Assembly (NCBI RefSeq): GCF_932526225.1
Contig: NC_064039.1
Coordinates: 11,302,139 to 11,366,138 of the forward strand
DNA: 64,000 nucleotides
Direction: 5' to 3'
Origin: Nematostella vectensis
Taxonomy: Eukaryota > Cnidaria > Anthozoa > Actiniaria > Edwardsiidae
Shown: in pieces, positions 19,400-32,408 of the stretch
How positions within the stretch are numbered: the first letter of the stretch is position 1
Layout of the letters: every line of letters starts with the position of its first letter
The notes under the pieces: generated by a model
What the model was told of the DNA's origin: nothing
Database searches by the model: none
The model's input: only the letters and a program-made list of their open reading frames with translations
Position numbers and translations under genes: made by a program

Positions 19400-20000
19400 T
19401 CCAATCTTGCAAGTTCTGCTCCCTAGACCAGTTCCCCTCTAAGCTAACTTCTGCTTGGCGTCAAATGGCCAGCCACGCTGGACAAGCCCTGCCGTCGTTA
19501 AATAGTCAATGTATTCCAACGTTTACTCCTGGGGGATACTCGTTGATCATAAGTAAAAATAAAAGCCCCGGGCCGAATTTAATCCCCCCGATGCAACACG
19601 GATGGAACGGGGCCGCATTCCGAAAAAACAGTCCACGGACAGCTTAACTGGCTGATTACGTAGCGAGAGAAAAACAATGATCCAATGGGCCACATCCCTG
19701 GGGATGCCGAGATCCAGAACCTTGCGGGAGAGCAACTGGTAATCAATGTACTCAAACGCCTTGCGGTAGTCAAATAAGACCACCCTGACATTCGGGTGGC
19801 CTGTGCCCAGTGATGAAGCATTGATATCAAAGCATGAGATTTGCAATACAGCCAGATCGACTTGCGCAGCGACCGAAAACTCATTCGCAACCTTAGAGAC
19901 GGTAAGGGGTGAGGTTAACACCCTTGACGGGTTTTTCCTTGGTGGACGGCAACATCAGCCTGTTTCTTAGACAGTGGTAGCTTGTGGTTGGCCAGGGATA
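19400..20000 (-). pseudogene. LINE reverse transcriptase fragment
   Basis: The minus-strand frame 19547-19921 contains VRVVLFDYRKAFEYIDYQLL and LGIPRDVAHWIIVFLSLRNQ, the fingers/palm region of a non-LTR reverse transcriptase. A neighbouring frame supplies MLHHWAQAT just upstream, and another supplies a degenerate GxxxGPGLLFLLMIN block downstream near 19500-19560. Frameshifts and stops break it. It is a different fragment from the one at 15.2 kb and may be a different family. Its outer limits are unclear. Confidence 0.75.
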
Positions 20001-22410
20001 TCTGCGTACTCCCTAAGTACCCAATTGGCTACACCGCCAGGTCCTGCTGCCTTACTTCCTAGGTTCCAGAGAGGCAGAGTTGACTGCATAAGCGATACAT
20101 GGGAAGACGACCCAGTCCCAGACGCGAAGAACGTGATCAGACTTTTCCGCCAAGAATCTTACGATCCCAATTGAATGTATTTCGGTAGTGACGGTAACTG
20201 TCCATATCCAAAGAATGGAATGCTTGTTGACATTTAGCGAGGGTCGTTAGTGTGAACCGTACATCGAACAGCAGGCATGATAGTGTCTAGACTTCTAGCA
20301 ATTTTGGTTCGAAATCCTCGATCGACCAATTAACGGAAGAAAGAAAACTGCTGAGCTCTCTTTTCTACTGGGCCGAGTGTCCCGCCTTGTAATGACTTTC
20401 CTACTAGTACCCTCACGGATTTGCCGTTATTAAGAGCGCATGATAACCACGTTGTGGTGGGAAACGCCAAAGGGCGACAGACTGTAGACAGCATTGGTGA
20501 CGTAGAGTTACTGCAATTTAGTCATGACAAGGTCAAAAATATTGTCCTTTAGACTTGTTGACATTTTTTTCAGTTTTTAAAACAGTCGTTACTGGGGTTC
20601 AAGTGGCGAGTCCAGAACGGCTTCGAGGGAGACTAACGGTACCAGCGACTACAATATACACGGAGCACTTCCCGGCAGCCTCCTTGGCATGAGCCACACC
20701 CAGAGGGCCTCAAAGAAGGGGTGTGATAAATTGTCCAGTATTTAAAGGCGATTGAATCTTGGATTTAGAGTCCCACACCGCCATGGAAGTCAAAGCTACT
20801 GTTTTTCGCGAAAAAAACGTAAACCAGGGGTTTCGCCGATGGTGTCACGTAGACATATTTCGTTGAAGAAATCCAACCGCACTCGATCTTGGGTGCTAGG
20901 GACTGAGTGTTCGTTTTCGTTGAAGAAACCCAACCGCACTTGATCTTGGGTGCTAGGGACTAGTGTTCGTTTTCGCTTTGACGAATCGATTTGGCTGACC
21001 AATACATTGAACGGGTTGGTTGTTTACATTGCTATTGACGAAGGCGCCTCTTTGAATATTTGATTGCAACTTTCTTGTGAACTCGGGCAAACTTAAACAG
21101 GATGGAATGCCACCTCTGGTACTAGACCGCTTGTTTCACAAAAAATAAAGGCGATTTCTTTTTTCCTGCATGGAATTGCATGGATGCGCAACCAAGTTTT
21201 CTAAACCCTGAAAAACCGATGATAGTCACTAACATGAGCAGGCATTTTTAGTTTGGTCGGTAAAAAGTGTAGAACCGTTTTATGCAAGCAAGTAAAGTTT
21301 TCATGTTGAATATAATATCCCCTTGTTCTAAAACAATTGGATGTTTAGTCGCAATTTTAGATATTTTTTTAAAATCTTTTAGGGGAAATGTGTTTTTGTG
21401 ATGTTGTTTTGAACAAGTTTCTCGAATGTGTCAACAAATGATTAAACAACAACAAAATAACATCCCATTATAAACACAACAAGGCTAATGACTTAACTAT
21501 GCTATGAATTATAATTTTTGTATCTCCCCCCCCCCCCCCCCCCATAGGTCATTAAGGAATAAAAACTTGAAAACATACCTATGTCTTAAATGTGTTGTGT
21601 TATGAGCGAAATGACTCGAGCGTGTTAACAAAGAGTTGGGCACGAACAAGACCCGGAAACGTAATGAAAAACAGTTCACCAAATGAAACTCTATCATTCT
21701 ATGATCCATTTTTGATCAAAGGTTTTTCTTACTAATCACCCCTATATCATAAAGATATGAAAACGGGAAAATATAGGAAATGCAGTGTATTGTTGCATTG
21801 TTTTTGTTGTGCACGAAATAATTCGAGCGTGTCAATAAGCTGTTGATAAACGGACAGGGAAGCATTAAAAAACAGCAATATAGTGGAGCGGAAAAGTAGA
21901 AAAATAAGGCTTACTTATTGTTTACACTAAGTTTTCATGGCTGCACCATCATGGACCATCTTCATGAGAGTAAAAAATCGTTTTTGTTTACCGAGTTTGC
22001 TGTTTGTAATAAAAAATCAGCAATAAGAGAAACATTCTGTATACATCAACTAACATTTCTGTGAACTATCTTTGAAAGACCGAGGAGTCAAATCGATCGA
22101 AATGTGTGTGAAACTATGCGTTTTTGATTTTGTTTATTTCTGTTTTTGTTTTGGGGCAACTCAAGCGTGTTAACAAACTATTTTGATCAAAATAGACCCA
22201 AAATAAGTCACTGACAGACAGTGGATTGGAATTTTTGGCATTAAAGAAAATCCACTAACTTTTTGAAATTGCCCAGTGGGCGTGAATATATTGTTTAGCT
22301 CTTGTTGTCGTGAGTTTCTTTACGAAAAAAGCCGAGAATGTGTCTATTTTCAATATCGTTTCGCTGAGTCATTCTATCATTGCTATTTGTCATTCACGGT
22401 GGTCGAGTCT
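20001..22410. other. No gene seen
   Basis: Contains a possible continuation of the LINE fragment up to about 20400, the short direct repeat at 20860-20962 and a poly-C run at 21526-21543. Otherwise only AT-rich sequence. Confidence 0.35.
20860..20962 (+). repeat. 55-bp direct repeat, 2 copies
   Basis: The unit TCGTTGAAGAAATCCAACCG...GATCTTGGGTGCTAGGGACT...GTTCGTTT occurs twice in tandem with few changes. Confidence 0.75.
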
Positions 22411-22612
22411 TTTGTCCCATGATTTTTGTATTCTGGTCATAACACCGGTGATGCAGGGAAGAATTAAAACAAGCAAAGTTATGTGCTCATGAAAGGAGTA
22501 GTTTATTTAGAAAATTGTCCCATAATTTTTGTATTCTGGTCATAACACCGGTGATGCAGGGAAGAATTAAAACAAGCAAAGTTCTCATGAAAGGAGTAGT
22601 TTATTTAGAAAA
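22411..22612 (+). repeat. About 100-bp tandem duplication
   Basis: GTCCCATGATTTTTGTATTC...GTAGTTTATTTAGAAAAT is repeated immediately. The second copy lacks a 6-base segment (ATGTGC-like) and has one substitution near its start. It lies about 550 bp upstream of the first transporter gene. Confidence 0.85.
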
Positions 22613-23164
22613 TCAGAGGAATGGTTGTATAGTGATCGGCTCTAAGATATCACCAAAGATCGCAATGTCCATGACATTGCCTGCGGGCTATGATATTTTG
22701 CTACTACTGAGCATTTAAAAACTCGAGAATACACGCATAGGCATGTGAGCAGAAAAACGAGGGGGGTGGATGGTGAATAAGCGACAATAGTGTGTAGTAA
22801 GGATAGCCTCTGCACACATCTCTTTTGAGCAAAAATAAGGAACTCATCTCTTTTAAAAAAAGTAAGGAACTAACACGGAATGTGTAGTTTGTGTGTTTCG
22901 GCAGTTCTCAGGACATCGCTTCTTTTTGCTCAAACACAGAAAGCCCGAGACAACCCCTCCTCCTATATTATTGTCTCCCGTTAGGCCCCGCCTTCAGCAA
23001 AGGTAGCCTAAAATATCGGTCACTTGACGCTGTCACAATTTTTATAGCCATCGTTATTCCAAGCGTGTCAAATAACAAGCGGTGTTGTCGCTCATCGGGT
23101 TACACCTAACAGTTAGCGTTTAATACTCGCTTGTCTCACTCTCCTGTGCAAATTCCGTCCCATA
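22613..23164 (+). promoter_or_regulatory. 5' flank of the first transporter gene
   Basis: About 550 bp between the duplication and the ATG at 23165. No TATA box or initiator is convincing. The region probably holds the promoter and 5' UTR by position only. Confidence 0.3.
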
Positions 23165-26100
23165 ATGGCTGACGAACGCTTCAGTGTCGTCGACTATGTA
23201 GTGTTTTCTATTATGCTTCTAATCTCAGCTGCGATTGGGATTTGGTACGGGTGTGGGCCCGGGGGAAAGCAGACATCCACTAAAGAGTACCTACTGGCGG
23301 ACCGTAAGATGAAAGTATGGCCTGTCGCTATCTCGCTGCTCGTGTCTTACCTCTCGGCCATCACACTACTCGGCGTCCCGTCCGAGATCTATACGTACGG
23401 AGCGCAGTACTACGTACTGATCATCTCCTACTTCATCATCTGCGCCTTCGTCGCCATCATCTTTGTGCCGATGTTCAGACGAGTGAATATAACTTGCGCA
23501 AATGAGGTTAGTGCACGCGAGCTTGACAACGCATCCCTTATGTGCATTGCATGCACACCTCCAAACTACGTGAAATGCTCCGAAGAGGGTTTAGCTAGTC
23601 GATAAGCTGCCTTTTTTTTAGACAAGTAGGCTACTTTACGAATGTTCAAGGCCAACATGAGCTGATACCCGATACCTGACGCACGTCACACCGCAGAACG
23701 TACAGCCAGCTATTTAAATAGGCATATAGCCTTGCAGCACACTTAACACTAAATCTCTAGTTTTAAAATTAGGAGAATTGGCTCAGCTCTGTGTATTTCG
23801 TTTGTTAAAGTGGAATTAGAGTGGCATAATGGGTCAAGTTGAAATATCGCCGAAAACACTTTTGGATACCTACAGTACTCAAGTTACTTGACCTGTGCAA
23901 TCTACTCACACATCTTTTGAAAATCACGCTATCATTCATAGTCCTAAACAATTATTCTTAGCAGTTGACAGGGCTGCATCACTATCTAAACTTATATACC
24001 TGTGTTATTTGCATGTGTTGGTTGAGTTTAAGAGAGGATGAAAGAATCTGTACCTCGGATTTTTTCATCACGTTGTCGAGTCTTGAGTGTAACGTGATCG
24101 GGATATGCACGTGGTCGGTAGGAGGGAGGAAAGGGGTGGATTTAGGATTGTGCCTCGGATTTGCTAATTAGTAACCTGGGTACTTGAGGTACCAAGCTGC
24201 ACCAGCAAAGGTCGCGAACCGACAACTCCAGTTCGCGGCTCTTTGGTAGGAAAGCTTGGAGCCTGTGGTACCCAGGGAAGTTTATTAGCATTTTGCAGTG
24301 ACATGCCACATACGAGTTTAGTCTTGATGGGGTCATGAACAGTGGTCCGTAAAGTCTATATTTTGACATGAGTAATAAGGCGGCTTTTTATGTTTGGTTT
24401 TCCAACCAAGGAGTGCAGCCAGTCGTGCAGGGATCGCGATATTCAGTCTAGAACATCGGAATAATTTTAAGATTCAAAGAGTATTTTGTTGTGCCAAACT
24501 GATACAGATAGAGAAAAAGCTTTTACTCCCACGGTCTTTCGTATTTACGATACAAGTTGAAGATAATTTGCAATATCACCATCTGACCAGGCTCTCCTGT
24601 CTCATCTTTGCAGTACTTAGAGCGTCGTTTCTCCGTCGGTGTCCGGATAGTGGGATGTGCGTTCTTTATTCTGGAGTATGTAAGTATCAGAGGCTTTAGC
24701 ACATCACGCAACAATGAATGTCACGCTATTCACGTGCGTGACCAGGATCTGCTGAAATATGCACGCTCCCCGCGCATCCATTAGCTACGCGTCTGTGTCA
24801 GGTCAACTCACTAGCGTCGGTGTCAGATCCAGCCCCCCCCCCCCCCCCCCCCCAAGCCATAGAACCCCAACATTTCTCTCAACGTCTAATTGTGTAACGC
24901 GTTACGCGTTCTTTCTATGTACTTGAGTGTCTTGTTCCTTCTGTCTACTCGAGTAACTAGTTCTTCATGTCTCATGTCTAATTGAATAACTCGATCTTCC
25001 TAACTGTCTAATTGAGTAACTCGATCTTCCTAACTGTCTAATTGAATAACTCGATCTAACTGTCTAATTGAGTAACTCGTTCTTCTTGACTGAGTAACTC
25101 GTTCTTTCTGTCTAGTTTGTAACTCGATATTTCTGTCTAAACGAATAACCCCTTCTTTCTTTCTTATTAAGAAACCCGTTCTTTCTGTCAAATTGAGAAA
25201 CTCGTTCTCTCTGTCTAATTGAGTAACTCCTTCTTTCTGTCTAATTGAGTAACTCGTTCTTTCTGTCTAATTGAGTAACTCGTTCTTTCTGTCTAATTGA
25301 GTAACTCGTTCTTTTTGTCTAATTGAGTAACTCGTTCTCTCTGTCTAATTGAGTAACTCGTTTTTCCTGTCTAATTGAATAACTTCTTCATTCTGTCCAC
25401 TCGAGTAACTCGTCTTTTTATTTCTGCAGACCTTGTATTTGTGCGTTGTGCTCTATGCGCCATCGCTCGCTCTCGAAGCCGGTAGGTTTGAATGATATTG
25501 CTATGCACTACAAATGCCATAGTTTGTTCGCGCTTTTAGTTGTACCATTGTCCAGGTTCTTATGTAGAAGGGCATAACTTATTATAGGCAATTAAATACG
25601 CATTTTATTAACGTGGTTTTGCAAAAATCGTATCTATCATAATGTGAACTCTGGAGCAGTCGTTTTGACATCCGTCACGCAACACGCCTGAGCTGCAGCT
25701 CTTTGCGTGACGGAAGTAGGACCATGACTGCATAGGAACCGAGATGTGAACGTTATCTTTAAACATTATTCTCCATTGAATGAAACAAAGGAATGATTTT
25801 TTTTGTAAACGATCGCTATTTTGAGCACGCATCATTTGATAATTTTTTTTATTTTCTAAGTTGCCGGCATACCGCTGACCGCCTCGATCCTGACCACGGG
25901 CATCGTCTGTACTTTCTACACAAGTTTGGTATGTTTTTTTATACTCGCTCAGCAACTAAAATAAAATCGTGATCTATTACGTCAGAATAAGCGTCTGTGA
26001 TGATCATACAGAGAAACGTTAATTTACATTTTCTCCGTAATTTTGCATTTTTATGTTATCCATGATGCAACGCGGGTTTCGATATAGCCTAATTTATTGT

Positions 26101-29100
26101 TAAATTCGTTGTTGTGCGACCTCACAGAATCCAAAATTCCTTTTTTCGTGTGTTTGGGAATCAAACCAAACAATCAAAACCAGATGAACCAATCCCAAAG
26201 CTTGTGTCTGACTATGTGCTATACCCAAACGAGACAGAGATTTTGGATTCGCCCAGGTCGCGCAACGACCTGTAATATTTTTAAATGTATTTGATTCAAT
26301 GTGTATAATGAGATGAGTCCTGTTTACGTCTTAGGGTGGCTTGAAAGCGGTCATCTGGACTGATGTGTTTCAGTCCTTAGTGATGGTAGCAGGACTGGTT
26401 GTGGTGGTCGTGATTGGTAGTCAGGAAGTCGGGGGATTTGGTGAAGTGTGGGAAATCAACAAAAATTTCGACCGACTCAACTTCTTTGAGTACGTACAAT
26501 TGTCTCTGAAATATGTTCTTGTGAACTACTTTTGTCGAAAGGGATTGACGAAAGAGGGTGGAAAGAGAAACAAAAGAAAAAAAGCCATGCTTATAGATAA
26601 TGCAATTGAGTAATAGCTTCTCTTATTTTGGTCAGATAAGCTTGAGAATTGACATCACGAAAAACCCTACCTTTTTACGTCAATAACATGTCTTGAGCTT
26701 ATCCTCATTGTAAAAAAAAGACATGAAGTAAGTAGAGATGATTTCCTTTTCACCTTCCCCCCTCTAGCTTCAACCCCGACCCTAAGGTACGCAACACGTT
26801 CTGGACTCTGACGATCGGGGGCGCGTTCACCGCCATGCCTGTGTGGACGGTCAGCCAGACTGCTGTTCAGCGATTTCTCTCAGTGCCCAATACTCAAGCC
26901 GCTAGGAAGTAAGTCACGTGATAAGCCTTGCCGTGCATTGGGTAATAAATAGAAAGGGGGAACTGTCTGGTATGGTTGTAATGTCTACCTATATTACTCT
27001 GTTTTAGTGTTGTCATTGGGCATACAGTCTATTCACTACCATGTTTTAGTGTTGTCTGGCAGAATATTCCTTGGCTGATTGTCTATTTATTACCATGCTT
27101 CAGTGTTGTCTGGCTGTATATTTCTGGAATGATTATATATTCACTACCGTGTTTTAGTGTTGTCTGGCTGAATATTCCTTGACTGATTGTCTATTTATTA
27201 CCATGCTTCAGTGTTGTCTGGCTGAATATTCCTTGACTGATTGTCTATTTATTATCATGCTTCAGTGTTGTTTGGCTGTATATTCCTTGACTGATTGTCT
27301 ATGTTTTGACATGTTTTATTGTTGTCTGGCTGTATATTCCTTGACAGATTGTCTATGTTTTGACATGTTTCAGTGTTGTCTGGCTATATATTCCTGGAAT
27401 GATTGTCTATTTATTACCATGTTTCAGTGTTGTCTGGCTGAATATTCCTGGCCTGATTTTGATTGTCACTTTGTGCTGCCTGGATGGACTGGTCATCTTC
27501 GCGGTATACTCCGGATGTGACCTGCGTGAAGACAAGAAGATTTCCAGTAATGACCAGGTAATGAGAGACGGAAAGAGTACCAGTTAATAAAAGACGCATA
27601 GATTACCAGTAATGACCAGTTAATGAGAGACGGGTAGATTACCAGTAATGACCAGGTAATGCGGAGACGGAAAAAGTACTAGTTAATGAAAGACGGGTAG
27701 ATTACCAGTAATGACCACTTAACCACGAATGCGCGAAGACTAGTAACCAGAAGATAGTAACCAGTAATGACCAGGTAATAAGAAACAGTTAGATTGCTAG
27801 TAAAGACCATAGGTACTTAATTAGAGCGTGTCTGCGTGTAATGGTCACAACTCTACTCCACTAATGCGTTTAAATAGGAAAAATTGGTCCAGAGCATGGA
27901 TACAATGTGTCCAGTACAGTCCGCTTTACCTCACGCTGCTCTCCGCCTCACTTTCATATTAATTGACCTTCAGATTTTGCCGTATTTCGTCATCAACAAA
28001 CTTGGCTACTTGAAAGGCCTGCCTGGAATGTTTACCGCCTGTCTTTATGCAGGCGCCTTGAGGTTCGTATTTCTTTAGATGTCAGTACAGCTTTGTTATT
28101 GTTGATAATGATGCTTTCGGAGATGATGATGAAAATGCTAGTCATGCTGGTGATGTAGTAATATCATGATCACCTCGGATTTTATTGTTTTCTCAGCAAA
28201 ACTTATTAATAAAATTCCCTCGAAAACTAGTGGTTCTAATCATCCCTCAAACCGCGGGTTCCCTTTAACCGCGGTATCTCTAAAACCGCGGGATCCCTTA
28301 AACCGCGGGATGACTTGTAAAAGCCCTCAGCTAATCCTCCCTCGGTTGTGGAGAAAGTATTTCGCGTTTGCAGGAAAGTTTTTATCACAGGTGCCATGGT
28401 GCTATTGATATAGCTTGTTGTGATAATGGTGGTGATGGCGGTCATGGTGTAGTCATGGTAAGGGTAGTAGTCTGGTACTTGTGATGATAACAACTTTTGC
28501 GGTGGTTTTTGTGATGGTGCCATAGATAAACACTTCCTAATCGAGTTGTAATGCGTTTTGCCTTGCTCTGTACAGTACGGGCTCTTCGGCACTAAATGCC
28601 ATGGCACTCGTCGTACTTGAGGATATCGTAAAGAAGAGAGTTCCGGACTTGAATGATGGGGACCAAGCAAAAATCTGTAAATTTGTTGGTAGGTTATTTT
28701 CAAATGCAACAATCGCCAGTATATACTGTTTGATAAACGAGCTATTGTCTTTTATAGGTTTTAAGATCCCTCGTGACTATTTGACGTATTTTGTCATGAT
28801 TAATAATTCACTCCCCATTGCCTAGCGTCATTTGATTTTGCAGGTTTACACTTTTTTTAATGTCCTTTCACGTCCTCTCATAGCGGTTGCTTTTGGAGCC
28901 ATTGTTACCGGTGGAGCTTTCGTGGTCAAGTTTGTTGGTACCTTGGTTCTGCAGGTTTGTTTACTTACTGCATGTTGGATAATCTTTAGTTATGTGGGGT
29001 CCTTGTGCTCCACAACAGCCTCTTTGTCATCTTAACAAATTACAAAGTCATCTCTACAAAGTTTGAGAAAGCATCAATGATTCACAAGTTGAAATCCCGG

Positions 29101-31168
29101 ATTTTAGGCTGAACCTCTGGCTTCCGTTTTGCAAGCTTCCATTTATTGATTCTTAGTTCTTACTTATTGTGACTTTCCCATTTTTACATCCCCAACTTGT
29201 TTTTTTTTCTTCCAGTTGGCGTACAGCATCTTTGGTATCTGTGGTGGACCGCTACTCGGCATATTTCTTTTGGGCATGTTTATAAGGAGGGCAAATTCTA
29301 AGGTAACGTCTTTGAAACTGCTGATGATTTTCTTTGCCAATTCCTGACTCGTCTTCAGTTCTTGACCATTAGCCAAAGAGATATGTAGTAAACAAATTCA
29401 AAGGGTCAATTGCACCAGTTTACTCCCGGAGGACCAACGGAAACCTCAACCGTTAAGAGACAAAAAAATCTTTAAGAATCCGTCTATTTAACAGACCATC
29501 CGCTAATAAATTATCAGCAAATCCTAGAAGGAACTTCCAATAGACAGGCTGCTTTTACAATTTTCAAATATTTCTCGCGTTTTCCGTTAAAAACTCATCA
29601 GAGATTGTTACGTTACGGGTGACATTGTCGAAGCTTGGCTCTCAGCAATAGGCAATCATCAGAACCCCATTTTTTATTCTCAACTCAAGCACGAGAGAAC
29701 ACAATTGTTTTGTGTTTGACTCTCACTTGAGTTGCGCTTCCAACAACATTAGTTTCGGCTCTCCAAACCTGCTATCATTTTATGTTAATTGACCATTTAT
29801 GTGAGTCCCATTAATCGCTTTTTCGAAGGGACACTTGTTTTCATTGCAACAAATATACATGCCAGAAGCTCACCAAATTACATCAGTATGCCAATGTTTG
29901 GGGTGTTTTTGAGAATCACGAAAGACGCGAATATTTGATGCTATACTAATAAACTACCATGTTTGTGTCGTATAGGGTGCCTACGTAGGTGTCTTCGCTG
30001 GGGCTGCTATTACTCTTTGGGTATTCATCGGAGCCCAGGTCTACCCCCCTAACAAGTACCCAGGACGTCGCTCCATAAGAGAATGTGATTGGTTTAACGC
30101 TACGACCTCCAATAGTACAGGGTATATTGATAACCCCTGGACCCCACACAGGTAACCCAACAGCAGATAAGGCGTATATAAACACCCCCTTGAAACCACA
30201 CAGGTAACCCAACAAATGATTACAGCGTAATTGGCAACACACCACACAGGTAACCCAAAAAGCATATATGGCGTATATTGACAACTTTCTGAACACCACA
30301 CATATAACCCAACAAGCAGATACGGCGTATATAGACAACCCCTTAAAACCACACAGGTAACCCAACAAGCAGATACGGCGTATATAGACAACCCCTTAAA
30401 ACCACACAGGTAACCCAACAAGCAGATACGGCGTATATAGACAACCCCTTGAAACCACACAGGTAACCCAACAAGCAGATACGGCGTATATAGACAACCC
30501 CTTGAAACCGCACAGGTAACCCAACAAGCAGATACGGCGTATATAGACAACCCCTGGTAATGTTCGTGTCGCTTGGGGCAAATCAGGCTATAACAATACG
30601 TAAATTTACTTCTTTTTATTTCATGTGTTCCTTAATATTTACTGTAATTCGGCTATACATCCCCCATAATGTTGTGTCATTATAAACTTAATTTTTGTCG
30701 TGTTTGTGTATCTTTGGCTTATTTATGTTGTTGTGTTTTCCTTTCTAGTAATGGGATTGCGGATTTCTACAGCATCTCCTATCTCTGGTTTAGCGGACTC
30801 TCCGTCTTTGTGTCGTTCATGGTCGGACTAATCGCCAGCTTTATGACCGGTAAGTTCGCTTGATATTTATTGGAAATAAGTCAATTCCTTGAATTCATGA
30901 TTTACATAAATGGTATCGTATGCATTGTTTTGTGAACCAGCATTTGCGCTTTAACAGAATCACCGATTTCGTTTGATAATTGTGAATTTATTGAACAGAA
31001 CATCGAATTCGAGATATTCAATTTAAGTCTCTTAAAACTATAGCTCGATAAAGTGAATTCAATGTATCTTGGTCGATGCTTGTGTTTCGTATTTGGAATA
31101 TGCGCCGATGTAGGAGTCTTTCATCTTATTAAAGTTATGCCTTATTATTATCATTATTATCATTATGA

Positions 31169-31201
<33 letters not shown>

Positions 31202-32153
31202 CTAGGCAGCCCATGAATAATTCTGCAAATACCTCCCCCCCGGTAAAATGTTAATGGGCTTGAATAATGTAACAGAATTGCCCATATAAGTATTTTGTTT
31301 GCGATTTTTGTGTGTCAGAGACGAAAGAAGACCGCGCACGCGCAAAACAACTCGACCCCAAGCTGCTGTTCCCAACAAAGGCCTGGTTACTGTCATTCCT
31401 TCCAGGGCACAAATTCGAGTGGGACATCGAGGAAATCACGTATGAGGAGCCTCCGCCATCGGTAGGCTTACGACCGAAAATACATGTCATGCATTGCTTC
31501 AGTATGATATTCGATAGTATTGTTAATAATTTTATCGCGGAGGCAATTCCAGGGAGGTGCAGTTAACAAAAGATACATCTCTCGTTATTCGTGTAAAGCT
31601 TGTTTTACTCATTAGGGTGATAAGATCGATAAGTACAACATTCTTGTCGAGGAAAGCCGATACAATACCGCCTTGTATCTTACATTGTATACATCGATAT
31701 CATCCGCAGGAGCTGGTAATTGGGGCTGTTGATAACGATATAAAGAAAAAGGACGGCGCTCAGGTATGTAGTGATAATGACAGTGAAGCCCCGTGCAAAC
31801 TGCGCCAGCACCTGCAAGCATTGCTGGCGAATTTTCGCTTGACTGACTATAGGACAAAGGAAATGCCAAAATAGGAAATGGACTTTCTGACATCTCCGTT
31901 TTCTTGTATTCAGTCGAGCAAGAATTCGTGGTGCTGGCGCAGTTTGCACGGGACAAGTACTACGCCCCCCCCCCCCCCCCCCCCCCCCCCCACCGAATCG
32001 TACAGAGTTATAATTGGAAAGTATTTTTTTATTCGCTTTATCTTGACAGGCTTTTGCTTTCTGTGATTTTTCTTTTGCTGTTTATAGGACCTGAATTGTA
32101 ACGTCAACCTCGCGGCAGACGATGACATTGATCCACAGGAAACCCGGTTCTGA
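23165..32153 (+). CDS. SLC5-family sodium:solute symporter, paralog 1 (16 exons)
   Basis: Exons: 23165-23506, 24614-24679, 25430-25481, 25861-25928, 26335-26489, 26768-26908, 27428-27557, 27974-28062, 28576-28688, 28884-28954, 29216-29302, 29976-30151, 30749-30849, 31319-31461, 31710-31763, 32088-32153 (TGA). All introns are GT..AG, phases match throughout, and the total is 617 aa. It resembles sodium-coupled monocarboxylate/multivitamin transporters (SLC5A8/A12/A6 group): exon 1 has KEYLLADRKMKVWPVAISLL and TLLGVPSEIYTYGAQY, exon 5 has GGLKAVIWTDVFQ, exon 6 AVQRFLSVPNTQAAR, exon 9 GSSALNAMALVVLEDIVKK, exon 11 GICGGPLLGIFLLGM. About 13 membrane segments are expected, with N-glycosylation sequons in the exon 12 loop. 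The substrate cannot be read from sequence. Exons 7 and 12 are bordered by arrays copying their splice sites. Confidence 0.9.
24884..25412 (+). repeat. 26-bp minisatellite in intron 2 of paralog 1
   Basis: The unit is about TAATTGAGTAACTCGTTCTTTCTGTC, about 20 copies, degenerate on the left. It ends about 17 bp before the exon 3 acceptor and supplies pyrimidine-rich sequence upstream of it. Unlike the other arrays in this gene the unit does not contain the splice site. A poly-C run (24833-24853) precedes it. Confidence 0.88.
26990..27427 (+). repeat. 54-bp array carrying the exon 7 acceptor, paralog 1
   Basis: About 8-9 units of CCATGTTTCAG|TGTTGTCTG followed by GCTGAATATTCCTGGAATG and ATTGTCTATTTATTA. 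The last unit is the true intron 6/exon 7 junction (exon from 27428), so each unit copies the 3' splice site and about 30 bases of exon 7. The nearest upstream decoy (exon start 27374) is in frame and open for 18 codons (VVWLYIPGMIVYLLPCFS). Earlier units contain an in-frame TGA or have lost the AG. Confidence 0.93.
27540..27790 (+). repeat. Array carrying the exon 7 donor, paralog 1
   Basis: Begins with the exon 7 end CCAGTAATGACCAG|GTAATG and repeats this block with spacers such as AGAGACGGGTAGATTA. At least one copy (near 27640-27650) keeps CAG|GTAATG. Others have changed GT to TT. Spacing alternates near 36 and 62 bp. Confidence 0.88.
28235..28310 (+). repeat. About 19-bp repeat, 4 copies, in intron 8
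   Basis: AAACCGCGGGATCCCTT-like units in tandem: a small GC-rich island in an AT-rich intron. Confidence 0.7.
29400..29635 (+). mobile_element. TTAA-type MITE copy A (intron 11, paralog 1)
   Basis: The left end matches the ACCAGTTTACTTCCGG terminal inverted repeat of copy B (40039-40254) with changes. The interior shares ACGGAAACCTCAACCGTTA and AGACCATCCGCT with B. The right terminal repeat is partly deleted. Non-coding. Confidence 0.7.
30120..30560 (+). repeat. 53-bp array carrying the exon 12 donor, paralog 1
   Basis: The unit is GGCGTATATAGACAACCCCT, TGAAACCACACAG|GTAACCC, AACAAGCAGATAC. The first unit is the exon 12 end itself (exon stops at 30151, CACACAG|GTAACC), so each copy reproduces about 32 exonic bases plus the 5' splice site. 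About eight copies follow, the rightmost four almost identical. 53 is not a multiple of three, and reading through the first donor meets TAA at once. Confidence 0.93.
31143..31203 (+). repeat. Simple repeat (ATT/ATC then GTT)
   Basis: Triplet-like microsatellite in intron 13 of paralog 1. A separate poly-C run of about 26 bases sits at 31966-31991 in intron 15. Confidence 0.8.
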
Positions 32154-32234
32154 GTCACAGTGAACAAAGTGTGAGACGCCCCCAATTAGGTCGCTGGTGT
32201 CCAGGTCAGGTCAAGATAGTGGTTATTTAGTGAG

Positions 32235-32240
32235 AATAAA
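32235..32240 (+). terminator. Polyadenylation signal AATAAA, paralog 1
   Basis: AATAAA about 82 bp after the TGA of the first transporter gene. It is the first such hexamer downstream. Confidence 0.6.
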
Positions 32241-32408
32241 TAATCTTTAGCAGCATACCTTAAATCTAAATACGTTTTATTTCTCAGTTTCTTTTGGGGC
32301 TGGTTTTTTTAACGTTCTTCTCTTGGTAGCCCACTATGCGTGTTAATCCTATAGTTTTATTGGCCGAAGGATGAATACCAACTCGCTCAGTCCTACCACA
32401 AGGTGCTC

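Noticed and set aside
23317-23505. Arg/His-rich frame overlapping transporter exon 1 (also 33909-34196)
   Set aside because: Off-frame shadow of the SLC5 coding exon, kept open by the near-identical exon sequences.
29946-30581. Minus-strand frames of 140-169 codons with repeated YTPYLLVGLPVW-like words
   Set aside because: Antisense reading of the 53-bp splice-donor array, not a gene.
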